A DNA stretch of 64,000 bases, from contig JXTB01000091.1 in NCBI GenBank assembly GCA_002914805.1, forward strand, positions 281,243 through 345,242, in the 5' to 3' direction. Shown here one piece after another: positions 10,338 to 20,533 of this stretch. The number at the start of each line of letters is the position of its first letter. Position 1 is the stretch's first letter. A program made the position numbers and the translations under genes. The notes below the pieces were generated by a model. That model was not told where the DNA came from. It saw nothing but the letters and a program-made list of their open reading frames with translations, and searched no databases. The DNA is from Parasponia andersonii (Eukaryota > Streptophyta > Magnoliopsida > Rosales > Cannabaceae).

Positions 10338-10905
10338 ACGGCGTATTTTTCTCACGTTTATTCTGTGTTGTTCTTTTTTTGTTGCCGGCATCCGTAGTCA
10401 GGGTCGGATATCATATACGATGCCATTCCCTTGTCGGTGGTCCGCTCGACTTCTGGGTCTGGCCCAATCGTATATGATGTGGAGTTATTAGTGGAATCCC
10501 CTTATGCTACGACCGACGAGGTTAGCTCCGGAGATCGGGACGTAAGTTTCGGCCCATCCGACTTTGAGGATGTATAATTCCTATTGTGACTTGTCTTAGC
10601 AGAGTATGATCCACGCGTGTGGCTGGACTTTTCTGACCCTAAATAGGAACATGCCAGAAATCAACTCCAAGGAATGGTCGACAACTGTTTGGACCCGTCA
10701 CTGTAGAGGAAGAGGCCTGGGCTTGGCTCTATCTGGGAGCGAACAGGGCGTTATCATTCTGACGTGTCCTTGCGAGTCCGTCCAAGACCTGCTTCTTACA
10801 AATAGAGACACCGGGTCCGCGTCTGTGTCGACCATGCATCCTGTAATTCAAGCAATAATAAATAGAATTTAGTTTTAATTTCTATCTTCATGCTTGGTCT
10901 TGTCT
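10338..10905. other. Element spacer between antisense gene and tandem arrays
   Basis: One open stretch on the plus strand (10606-10872, 88 codons) has no recognisable motif and no matching neighbour frame. I do not call it a gene. Confidence 0.5.
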
Positions 10906-11130
10906 TGGCCTACTTCCCACGAGTAGGCCTTGGCTCCGTTCACTTCCAGTCCATACGTAGCTAAGGTGCTCTCTGGGTAGTGTCTACTTCCCATGGGTAG
11001 ACCCTGGCCCTGTTTTTCTTTGGCTTACGCGTAGCTAAGGTGCTCCCTGGGGAGGGTCTACTTCCAACGGGTAGACCCTGGCCCCGTTTACCTTTGGCTC
11101 ACGCTTAGTTTAGGTGCTCTCTGGGGAGGG
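10906..11130. repeat. Second tandem array, about 75-80 bp unit, three copies
   Basis: A unit of the form CTACTTCC..GGGTAGACC-TTGGCT....CGTAGCTAAGGTGCTC..CTGGG is repeated three times, with GTGCTCTCTGGG or GTGCTCCCTGGG closing each unit near 10976, 11050 and 11122. It abuts the 112-bp array but the unit differs. Confidence 0.8.
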
Positions 11131-11189
11131 TCTTATTGCTCAATCCTTCCCTATCCTGCAGGTATTTGCTGCGCAGCCTATTGCCCTTC

Positions 11190-11700
11190 GTACATCCTCT
11201 CGGGTCATCGACGGGTGACGTGATCCCCGTGGTACGATTTTTGATGAGGTCTGCTGGCAAGCATTTTATTATGCAGTTCATTCCCCTTCGTACGTTTTCT
11301 CGGGCCATCGGCAAGCATTTTATTACGCGATATGATTCCCATAGTACGATCTTTATTGAGATCTGCTGGTAAGCATTTTATTGCACAGCCCAATTCTCCT
11401 CGTACGTTTTCTCGGGCCATCGGCAAGTATTTTATTGTGTGATGTGATTCCCATAGTACGATCTTTATTGAGGTCTGCTGTCAAGCATTTTATTGCGCAA
11501 CTCAATCCTCCTTGTACGTATTCTCGAGCCATCGGCAAGCATTTTATTGCGCGATGTGATTCCTATAGTATGATCTTTATTGAGGTCTGCTGGTAAGCAT
11601 TTTATTGTGCAGCTCAATCCTCCTGGTACATTTTCTCGGGCCATCGGCAAGCATTTTATTGCGCGATGTGATTCCCCTAGTACAATCTTTATTGCGCGAA
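11190..11700. repeat. 112-bp tandem repeat array in the element's 3' untranslated region
   Basis: The landmark CGGGCCATCGGCAAG recurs at 11301, 11413, 11525 (one substitution) and 11637, exactly 112 bp apart each time; a diverged unit precedes it near 11201. Each unit holds two related sub-blocks around AAGCATTTTATTGCGC. The array lies between pol and the antisense gene. It also produces a set of mirrored short ORFs on both strands which I regard as by-products of the repeat. Confidence 0.92.
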
Positions 11701-11879
11701 TAGTTCATGGGGTCTGGCACTGGGGGCAGACCCTTTTTCATAGCAATCCAAAGCAAAAGTCCGTGTAGTAGAAACCTTGACCTATTTTGGAATTAAGCTG
11801 TTTAATAATACAAGTATTACATGTGTCTCATAGCATTTATATGCATCTCATACGTGGTACTTTTTCAAGTGCTGGGCAT

Positions 11880-13125
11880 TCTACGTGTTTGGTAGGCTCT
11901 TCCCGGTCTTGAGTTCTTTCAGGACATATGCACCATTGTCAAGCGCCTTGATCACCTCGTAGGGTCCGACCCAGTTAGAATCTAGCTTCGAGGAATTTCC
12001 TCTTTTGACCTTCAAGACCCAAAACCTGGCGTTAAATTAGCGAGCGCTAACCTTCTTTGCGTAGTAAGACCTAGTCTGCTGGTGGTATGAGGCCAGACGG
12101 ACCAGGGCCATGCCCCTTGTTTCTTTCAGGAGGTCTGTGTTATGGCTTGGCTACTGCTCGTTCAGTGAGGCGTCTCTCACCACTTTGGAGCAAAGCGTTG
12201 GGAGGCCAATCTCGGTCGGGATCGTAGCCTCCGACCTGTAGACCATGGTGAACGGTGTTTTTCCCGTTGATCTCCACTCTGTGGTTTGATGGGCTCACAC
12301 GATGGCCGGTAGCTCTTTTAACCACCTTCCTTTAGCCTCCTGCAAGTTCTTTTTTATATTGTTGAATATGGCATTGTTTGTTGCCTCTACTTGGCCGTTC
12401 CCTTGAGGGTAGTTTATGGATGAGAAGCTGAGCTTTATATCATACAACTCACACAGCTCCTTAAGCTTAGCATTCTGGAACTATGTGTCATGATCAGCGT
12501 GAATTTCTTTCGGGATCCTGTATCGGTAGATTATGTTTTTCCAAATAAAGTTAATCGTATATCCCTTAATGACGGTCGTGTAAGCTTCAGTTTCTACCTA
12601 TTTGGTGAAATAATTGGTGGCCAGCAAGACATACCTTCTTCCTCTTGGATTCCTGGGGAGCTCTCTGACGATGTCCAGACCCCATTTAGCGAAGGGTCAA
12701 GGAGTTATATTCGAATGGAGTTCCTCCGTGGGCTGGCACTTCATGGGGACGAACCTCTAGCATTTGTCACATTTCTTGACAAACTGAGCCGCCTCAGTCA
12801 TCATATATGGCCAGAAGTATCCAGCCGTCAATGCCTTGTGGGTGAGACTACGCTCGCCAGAGTGGTTGCCACACACTCCCTCGTGGATTTCCTCCATCAG
12901 CTTCTGCGCCTCGATGGGACCTACATACCTCAGCATTGGTCCCATCGTTGATCTCCTATATAGTCGGTCCTCTACCATCGAGTATCTGGCAACCTTCAAT
13001 CTGATTGACCTCACTTTTTGGAGGTCCGCAGGCAGGTTTCCCGATGCCAGGTATTGGGTGATGGGTCTCATCCACCCCTCGTCTTCAGAGTCAGTTGCAA
13101 ACACGGGGCGTGCATGGGTCTCCAA
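11880..13125 (-). pseudogene. Integrase of Tat-type element (HHCC region clear, core decayed)
   Basis: At 12757-13125 the minus strand reads YLRRS-like YRRSTMGPMLRYVG, then EIHEGVCGNHSGERSLTHKALTAGYFWPYM and FVKKCDKC, the HHCC zinc-binding domain. From 12756 down to 11880 short pieces of the catalytic core and C-terminal domain remain, such as WVGPYEVIKALDNGAYVLKEL near 11960. They are spread over frames with several stops. This places the pol 3' end at about 11880. Confidence 0.85.
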
Positions 13126-14348
13126 AGGGTCTCTCTGTTTTTGTCCTCTAGCAGAATCTCCGTGTATTCGGTCATCTCCCCGATCGATGCACTTTTAGCT
13201 AGCTCATCGATCTTTTGGTTCATCTCCCTGGGTATTTGTTCGATATTGAAACTACTAGAGCAAGCTTTCGCCCCCACTATCCTGGAGAAGTACCTGTGTA
13301 ATCTTGGCTTTTTTACTTCGAAGTCTCCCCTGACTTGACCCACAATCAACTGCGAGTCAGTCTTTACTGCGATGCTCTCTACTCCGAAGTACAGAGCCAG
13401 CTCAAGGCCTTGCAGTAGTGCCTCGTACTCTGCCTCATTATTCGTTGCCTGGAAACCAAGCCTTAAAGCTTTCTCTACCCTGAGTCCTGCGGGGGTCTGC
13501 AGGACTATTCTGATACCTGACCTCGAGGCGTTCGTGGATCCGTTGATGTAGAGGGTCCAGGCTGAAGGGATGTAAGGTGAAGAGGTCTGAAGTGGGTTGT
13601 GCGGCTCACCGAAAGATTGGATTTCCACTAGGAAGTCTGCCATGACTTGCCCTTTCTTCGTCACTCGCGGTCGATACTCGATGTCGTGTATCCCCAGCTC
13701 GATGGCCCACTTGGTTAGTCGTCCCGATAGGTCCAGTTTGGCCAAGATTTGCCGGACGGGGAAATCTGTATACACCGTAACTAAGTGTGACTCGAAGTAT
13801 TGCCTGAGTATTTTCTTAGTGTTGACCAAAGCTAGGACCAGTTTCTCTGCCATACTATATCGCGTCTCGGTGTCCAGGAGCATGTGGCTTGCATAAAACA
13901 CCGGCTTCTTCTTGCTGTCTTCCTCGACGAATAGTATGGCATTGATCACTACTTCGGACATTGCCAAATAAGCGTATAGGTGCTGTCCCTCTGCTGGGGA
14001 AGCCAGGATAGATGGATGACTTAAGTACAGTTTAAGCTTTGTCAGTGCCTTGTCCTGCTCTTTCTCCCAGACGACTGTGGAGCTTTTCTTTATACACTGG
14101 AAGAAGGGCTTACATCGGACATACATTTTGGAGACAAACCAGCTGAGAGCGGCTATCTTCCCGGTTAGGCGCTGGACATCCCGAATGGTTGAGGGATTTT
14201 GTACATCTGCGATTGAGGACAACTGGGTCGAGTTGGCCTCAATGCCTTTCTGCTCACGATGTGCCCCAGGAACTAGCCGGAGGATACCCCGAACGTGCAT
14301 TTCTTGGGGTTCAGACGCATCCGGTATTGCCTCAGAATCTAGAAACAT
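13068..14348 (-). pseudogene. RT connection, RNase H and second (archaeal-type) RNase H of Tat-type element
   Basis: A 426-codon open frame. It contains FFQCIKKSSTVVWEKEQDKAL (thumb) and the retroelement RNase H with LYAYLAMSEVVINAILF, YSMAEKLVLALVNTKK and VTVYTDFPVRQIL. A second RNase H follows: AWTLYINGSTNASRSGIRIVLQTPAG, then NNEAEYEALLQGLELAL, SIAVKTDSQLIVGQV and NQKIDELAKSAS. In the second domain the DEDD pattern reads N/E/D/D, because the usual first Asp of Y(V/I)DGS is Asn (YINGS). Presence of two RNase H domains is a known marker of the Tat clade. Confidence 0.92.
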
Positions 14349-15118
14349 TCGTCTAGATGTCCCAGATGGTCCGAAGCTATTTTGCTCTTTACGACTATGT
14401 CATCGATGTAGACTTCCATCGTCTTCCCTAGCAACTCAGCGAATATTTTGTTCATGAGCCTCTGGTAGGTTGCCCCCACATTCTTTAAGCTAAAAGGCAT
14501 GCGTCTGTAACAGTACAGACCTTGCCCCGTAATGAATGTTGTGTGGATCTGGTCTTCCTCATATAGAGGGATCTGATTGTATCTAGAGTAGGCATCTAGG
14601 AAGCTTATCCTGTTGAACCCAGCTGTCGCATCGACCATCTGGTCGATCTTCGACAGGGGAAAGCTGTCCTTCGAGCAGGCCTTGTTCAGATTGGTGAAGT
14701 CTATGCAAGTATGGTCATCGCCATTTTTCTTCTTCACCATCACCGGGTTGGAGATCCAACACAGGTAAACACATTCCATGATTAGGCCATTCTCCAGTAG
14801 CATTTTTACCTCCTTGTTGATCGCTCTATTTTTCTCTGGCATGAACCTTCGGGGCCTCTGTCTAACTGGAGGAAAATTGGGGTCTGCATTCAATCGGTGG
14901 ATAGCATGCGCGGGGTCTATTCCAGGCATGTCATCATGGGACCACATGAAGACGTTCTCATTCTGCCTAAGGAACTCCAACAGCTCGCTCCTTTCCCCCT
15001 CGGGTAGCAGGGCCCTGATTAAGACTACTTTCCCCAGCTGTACTTCTTTCAAAGGGACTGCCACCAGCTCCTCAATCGTGGATTCTGGCCCATCAGACTC
15101 CTCTTCGATCCGCTTCAT
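14339..15118 (-). pseudogene. Reverse transcriptase of Tat-type element
   Basis: An open frame of 259 codons. Visible RT motifs in order are PVRQRPRRF, SNPVMVKKKNGD.R-like (here HTCIDFTNLNKAC), FLDAYSRYNQIPL (first catalytic Asp), TFITGQGLYCYRRMPF and VYIDDIVVKS, the catalytic YxDD as YIDD. Catalytic aspartates are intact. A typical LVKKKNGKWRMC(V/I)D stretch has lost several usual residues. The frame closes shortly after the YIDD region and continues in the neighbouring frame from 14348. Confidence 0.92.
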
Positions 15119-15145
15119 GTATGTTGGCTGGTGGTCCTTTGATTG

Positions 15146-15480
15146 CTAAATGTCCCCTGTTGAGGCACTCGTGCTCGTATCGGCTCCCCTCAGGGCAGTT
15201 GAAAAATATTTCCTCGCGGAGGCCTGGTCTCCTTTAATGTCTATAGTATAAGTGCCATCCCTTGATAGACATCTTAAGACCTGGTGGAGAGTAGAGGCGA
15301 CCCATGCATGGCGTGGATCCACCCTCTCCCTATAATGACATTGAAGGAGGACTGGCAGTCGATGACGATGAAGTCCACATCCAGGCACTTCTCCGCAATG
15401 CAGACCTTCAGAGTTACGACGCCCAAGGACCTTAGTACTGTTGAAGGAGAACAGCAGCTAATAGGTCGGCCTGAGCGCAT
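15146..15480 (-). pseudogene. Retropepsin-like protease segment of Tat-type element
   Basis: The minus-strand translation has VVTLKVCIAEKCLDVDFIVID followed by FNVIIGRGWIHAMH. This is the C-terminal half of retroelement aspartic proteases, where (Y/F)N.ILGR..L is usual. The catalytic D(T/S)G lies upstream near 15540 and is read here as SVDSGSSVDILF-like only across a frame break. Processing of the polyprotein would be its role. Confidence 0.7.
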
Positions 15481-15634
15481 TTTGATTCAGGCCTATGCTC
15501 TCGAACATGCTGAGGAACAGGATGTCGACGCTACTCCCACTGTCGACTAGGACCCTTCCGACTAACGCAGAGTCAATTTGTAGCTTAATCACTAAGAGGT
15601 CGTCAGGAGGCAAGCGCACCGTGGTCAGGTCTTG

Positions 15635-17346
15635 CTAGGTGAAGGCGATGGGGGCGGCTGAGGCGTAGCTTTCTCCCGTCGTCAGGTGTTTCACGGAATG
15701 GCCCATCCCCCCAGGCACTTCACCCTCTCTTCGGTCCTTTTTTTTGCATTTTTCCTTCTCCTCCTCACCCTGGTTCAGCTCTGGCCTGCCTATGATCGTC
15801 GGCACTATCCTCAGAACCTGCTCTTCTAATCCGAAGGCTTGAGTCTGCTTTCCTTTTTTGGGCCTGGCGGCGTCCTCCTTCGACTGGCTTCTGCCCGTCT
15901 TCACGTACTGCTTCAACTTACTGGCTTGGATCGCCATCATAACTTGCGCGTAAAGGCTACGATAGTTGATGGTATCATGCCCATGATCTTTGTGAAATTG
16001 GCAGTACCTGCTCCAGTTCTTCATGTGCTCAGGAACACCAAACTTGGGTGGGTATTTAAAAATGCCCCTGTCCCTATTCTAGAGGTAGATCATATCGATC
16101 GGCGTGTTGAGCTCATATTTTGGCAGAGGGTCCTTAAACGTCTTCCTCCTCTTGTCGCTTTCTTAACCGCCTTAGGTTAGGGCTCCCTGCTTCGGAGCTG
16201 GCCCCTGGGCTGGCGGAGGCCTCTTTATTCCTTGCGAGGCTGGGGTTTGTGCCGGCGCTATTGTTATCGCGGAAGAGGCCTTGGGCACTTTCTGGTGGCT
16301 TTTCAGCACTATAAATATCCCTTCCGACTTTGCCTGGACGTCTGCCATATCGTATGACAAATTCAAAATCAGATGGTCCGACAGCATCGATCCTGGCTGC
16401 AGGCTCCTGACGAACGAGCTCACAGCTTGGGCCGAGTCAGCGTTGTGCACTAAGGACATTACCTCCAGGAAACACAACAAGTATTCTCTTGGAGACTCGT
16501 TCGCGGATTGCTCCAACCAGTCGAGGTCTCGCATGGTTTTTGTTGCCTCCAGGCGCCCGCGTATTTCTTTAAGAAGAGTTTGCAGAAATCTTCAAACCCA
16601 TTTATAGACTTCTCTGAGAGTTTTCTGAACCACAATAGGGCCGGCCCCGCCAGGGTGGTGGAGAAGATTTTGCAGGTCACAGCCTCGTCCCTGGTCTCCA
16701 AGGCCATCTTTTGCTGAAAGTGGTATATGTTATCGAGGGGGTCGGTCTTTCCCTCGAACGGTTTGAAGGTCGTGGTTGTGAAGTCTTTCGACTGGGGCTC
16801 CAGCTGGATCCAATCAATGAAGACCGTCCGGTTGATCCCTCGTACGGTCTGTTCTACTAGATCATCGGGGGTTTGGCTGTGATGGGCCTCGAGCCTCTTA
16901 CTCAGCTCCATCATCATCTCTTGTTTCTAGTTGGGAAGCACACCTTCTAGGCTTTCCTGGTGTCTTCTGTCCACCGCTGCTCCGGCCCGGAAAGGCCTTG
17001 TCTGGCTTTGTCGCTCCCCCTACATCTACGATCTGGATGGGGCAGGGACTTCCCTCAGTGGTCGGCCCCCAAACTCCTACTGGACCTCTTCGTCAAAGTC
17101 CTCCATTCGCCTGCTCCTGGCTTCGCTTGCCAGTAACCCTTCAAGGCAGGCGTTATTTCTGTGTACTTCTGCGACTTCATCTTTTAAGCCTAGGATGGCC
17201 TTGTTGGCCATCTCTGCCTTCTGGTTTGCTTCTGCCAGGGCGGCAAGTATTTGGTCCAGCTTTTGCTCCAGACCTGGTCGTGCTTCTCGGGAGCTCCCTT
17301 TGGCGTCAGGACGTGCGCTCCTGGTTGTCATTCTTAAAGGTGCCAT
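15635..17346 (-). pseudogene. Tat-type gag, broken into several frames
   Basis: Structural polyprotein of the element. The start codon is at 17346 (MAPLRMTTRSARPDAK), followed by a coiled-coil-like stretch, LEQKLDQILAALAEANQKAEMA. At 16459-16917 comes the retrotransposon gag core, with FKPFEGKTDPLDNIYHFQQ and LAGPALLWFRKL. At 16172-16534 are REYLLCFLEVMSLV and LILNLSYDMADVQAKSEG. At 15635-16024 is CQFHKDHGHDTINY, the short Cys/His motif that this clade carries, with the last Cys changed to Tyr. Frame changes between segments and internal stops show it is inactive. Confidence 0.85.
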
Positions 17347-17420
17347 CCGACATTATATGGCCATTTATTCAGGGAGAACGCGATCGTGAAACTCTTACTC
17401 TTTGTCTCGTGCTCAACGAT

Positions 17421-17437
17421 TCCCACAGACGGTGCCA
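17421..17437 (-). other. Primer-binding site of Tat-type element
   Basis: Read on the minus strand it is TGGCACCGTCTGTGGGA, a few bases inside the 5' LTR. It differs by one base from the TGGCGCCGTCTGTGGGA form often seen after the 5' LTR of Tat-group elements. The priming tRNA is not assigned here. Confidence 0.8.
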
Positions 17438-17443
17438 AATTAT

Positions 17444-18260
17444 TGGTGCGATTCTTACTAGTTGTCCACGTGTCTCTGAACTGCTGACGTTGTATCTACC
17501 AACTGTCCATATGTCCTTGCTATCCCAGAGTACTTTTAACTTCAGGTCAGATCGGAGAGGCAGAGGTGGCCACCTACAAAGATTCTCTGATGCTTAAGTC
17601 AATTGTTTATCCCTGAGATTGAGTAGCAAAGATTAAGTTTTGCTCTGTATATGTATATCTTTATATCTTCCTCCCAGAGGGGGAAGCAAGGCTCGTATAT
17701 ATATTGCCGGAACTGGGAGCTTTCTGGCTCTCAATCCCAAGATCAAGTACCTTTTTTCATCATAACTTACTCCATAAATCACGGGTCGTGGTTACCGTGA
17801 TTTCCCTTGCATCATTGTGGTCTGTTTTCCGCCGTCTCCTACGACTCGAGTCTGTCGGGGGCGAGACTTTGACAAACTGCCGTTCTGTTAGGATGATTTG
17901 CCCAATGCACGCATCTACCCAGGATCGCATTAAATGCCTTGTCCGGGTTTGGAGCAATGCGCTGCTTCCCATGGTCTTCTGACGGAAGACCCTCGAGGCT
18001 CCTGACCCCCAATTGTTGAGGTAAGAATTAGACTGGGCCGAATCCATCCAAGACTAAGAATTAGACTGGGCCGAACCCGTCCAGGGTCTTGGATGGATTC
18101 AGCCCTAGCCTCGGACAGCCCATGGTCTCATGCGGTATCACATGGACTCGGGTGGTTTTTAAATGATCACTCTGGACACGTGTCGGACGGTGCGCCCCCC
18201 TGTGATCTGTTCTGCCAATTAATCGTCCATGTGGTATATGATCTAGGAACGGGCCCCACA
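17444..18260 (-). repeat. 5' LTR of Tat-type element
   Basis: 817 bp; on the element's strand it begins TGTGGGGCCCG and ends GCACCA. It aligns with 6482-7234 over its whole length. Relative to the other LTR it has an extra segment of about 28 bp near 17690-17718 and a tandem duplication of about 34 bp near 18023-18090 (AAGAATTAGACTGGGCCGAA twice). Substitutions and indels indicate an old insertion. Confidence 0.93.
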
Positions 18261-20533
18261 ATAACTATACAAGAGCACTTATTAATTAGAATTATGACTA
18301 ATTACCGAAGGATACACACAAATAATCCGACCATAAGTATAGTACTAAACTTAACCGACTACCATAGTATATATACGGGTGGTCCTAGGGTGCCAAGCAT
18401 GCATTAACTCAAACATGGATTCTTTCCACCCCTGTTTGTACAGGGTAAAGGTATACACACCCTAGTATTTTAGAGGACACATGACATTCAATCTTACCTA
18501 CTAGTGGACCATCCTGGTACTTTAGGGGACACACGACTCCTACTTACTAGAAGACTACAAAGTCACTATAAATACTACATCTTTCTTAAACAAATGGTAA
18601 GTTGTCATTAATCTCCAAAATTCTAGATGTCATCACGTCATTTTTTTTATATTCTCTTTTTGATATACAATACTCAACTGTCAGTGCTAACTTTTTCATT
18701 AGGGACAACTTGGCAGGTACTATACTGGTGTCTTACCTGAGTTATCAATAGAAAGTTTATCTATATCTTATTTGAAATTGTAGACGATCACCTACATTAA
18801 ATTTAGGTTTTGGAGCTCTGATAAGAATCAATTGAAAGTGAATGACACACTATTGGTCCTTAGACGAAAATTCATACAAAGAGAATAAGTAGGTAGTAGT
18901 AGATATTTTCTTTTTATTTGTAATAAATAGAGGTCATTAATTAAGCTTATTTTTTTTTTTTAAAAAAAAAACTCATTAATATCTTCTATCGCTTCCTTAA
19001 AAGAATAGTTCATGCTCTTTTGTAATTTTCCATGCTTTTCTAGGTGTAGAGTGAGACTATTTTTCTAAGTAAAAATATGCTAAAGTCATTTTTTCTCGTG
19101 ACAAAGTGTAACACTTAGCAAAAATTAAGAAAAATGGGGTTGTTTGTCCTAATTTTAACTTATTTTGCAAAAGTGGATACTTTATTATAAATTTCTCAGA
19201 ATTAAGAGATAAATATAGTATTAAAGACCATTTAACATTGGAAAGTTCTAAATGTATCACTTAATATGCTTTGTGCATTCAATTTCTATTTGCATACATT
19301 TAGAAAATCTATTCAAAATTTATTAATCCTTTATATATTCATCATTTTTCAAAATTGCCATTTTAAAAAAAAAATTCATCGGCAATCTTTAATGTCCAAG
19401 TTCAAATTTTAATTAAAAAGAAAAAAATAAGATGAAGCCTGAAGAATTAAAGTACAAATGAATTGAGGATCTTATTGTATTGTTTTGAGAAAGAACTTGG
19501 TTCTTTACGGTGGTTTTTTTTTTTTCATAGCTTACTTGATTCGGATTTTTTTCAAAGCTAATTTGCCGATATTAGATTGTTTTCTTTTTTCTTTTCTTCT
19601 CTAATTTTTGTGATAGGTGTAAACTAAGATTAAAGATATATAAATATATATATTTATAACAAATATATATTTTTAAAAAGGATACGTATTTATACCAAAA
19701 TAGCTACATATATTTAATGAACTCTTAGTTAAAAAAATAAAACAGATTTATGTTTTTTAATTTATGAGTACTATACTGAAAAATCTTGAAATATAAATAA
19801 AGATAGAAAATTTATTGTCGTTTAGTTATGTTTTGGTGATTGAAAGGATAGGAAGAAAATTTTTAAAGTTTACTGTGAACTTGTTTTTCTTAGTAATTTA
19901 ACACAGAGAGAAAAATTATAACAAAAAAAAATTTAAAATTATGAATGTTCAAAATTAATAAGGTGATGGATTTAGACATTTCTTTCAAGAGGCACAAAAT
20001 GACAAAGAAAATGGAAAAGGAGGGGAAAAAAAAGAAAAAGAAAAAGAAAAAGAAAAAGAAAAAGAGGAGCTATTATAAATATGAAAGAACTAAAATGGAG
20101 AAGTAGAAGCCTAGTACTGGGCCGAGAGATCCCAAGAGAATAAGCCCAAATCGAAGGTGGGTTACTTGGGTATGAATATGCAGATACACGATTCACGAAC
20201 GGTTGCTGTGCTCAAGCTCGATTTCTGAAGAAGGATTGAGAAAAGTAAAAAGGAAAAAAGGAGAGGGAAGGAGACACCGTTGCAGAATGTGCTAGAATCA
20301 TCCAGCTTCTCTCTGTCCTGTCCTGTCCTGTCCTTAAATATATATAAATATATACATATATATATATATATATATAAAACTGTATAAAATATCAAAAGGA
20401 GAGATACCCAAATCTCCCTTTACGCATCTCAAGATTTTAACTCAGCAATTACTGTATATATATGTATATATATATATATATATCTAAATATATAAAGGAG
20501 AGCAAGAAAAAAAAAAGCTGAAAAAAGCAAAAG
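18261..20533. other. Intergenic DNA and promoter region upstream of the 186-aa protein gene
   Basis: AT-rich, no gene recognised. It includes an (AAAAAG)n-like purine tract near 20028-20065, four exact TGTCC units at 20314-20333 and TA microsatellites near 20355-20377 and 20457-20483, just before the start codon at 20534. The last 200 bp probably hold the promoter and leader of the downstream gene. Confidence 0.6.

Larger units (their letters stand above)
6482..18260 (-). mobile_element. Ty3/Gypsy LTR retrotransposon, Tat-type, with antisense gene; complete but decayed
   Basis: About 11.8 kb, transcribed leftward. LTRs lie at 17444-18260 (5') and 6482-7234 (3'), with a PBS next to the 5' LTR and a polypurine tract next to the 3' LTR. 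The same 8 bases, ATAACTAT, lie immediately outside both ends (6474-6481 and 18261-18268). Gene order on the minus strand is gag, protease, RT, RNase H, a second RNase H and integrase. A second RNase H of archaeal type placed before integrase is known for the plant Tat clade (Tat/Retand/Ogre). Between integrase and the 3' LTR lie 4.6 kb with two tandem-repeat blocks and a spliced gene on the opposite strand. All ORFs carry frameshifts or stops, so the copy is not autonomous. Confidence 0.93.

Noticed and set aside
11105..11768. Several similar short ORFs on both strands that look like a gene family
   Set aside because: They are periodic translations of the 112-bp tandem repeat and change frame with it.
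16998..17597. Long plus-strand open frame overlapping the gag region (199 codons), with others at 15839-16180 and 14778-15149
   Set aside because: They lie exactly opposite clear gag and RT sequence, have no motifs, and their composition follows from the GC-rich antisense strand.
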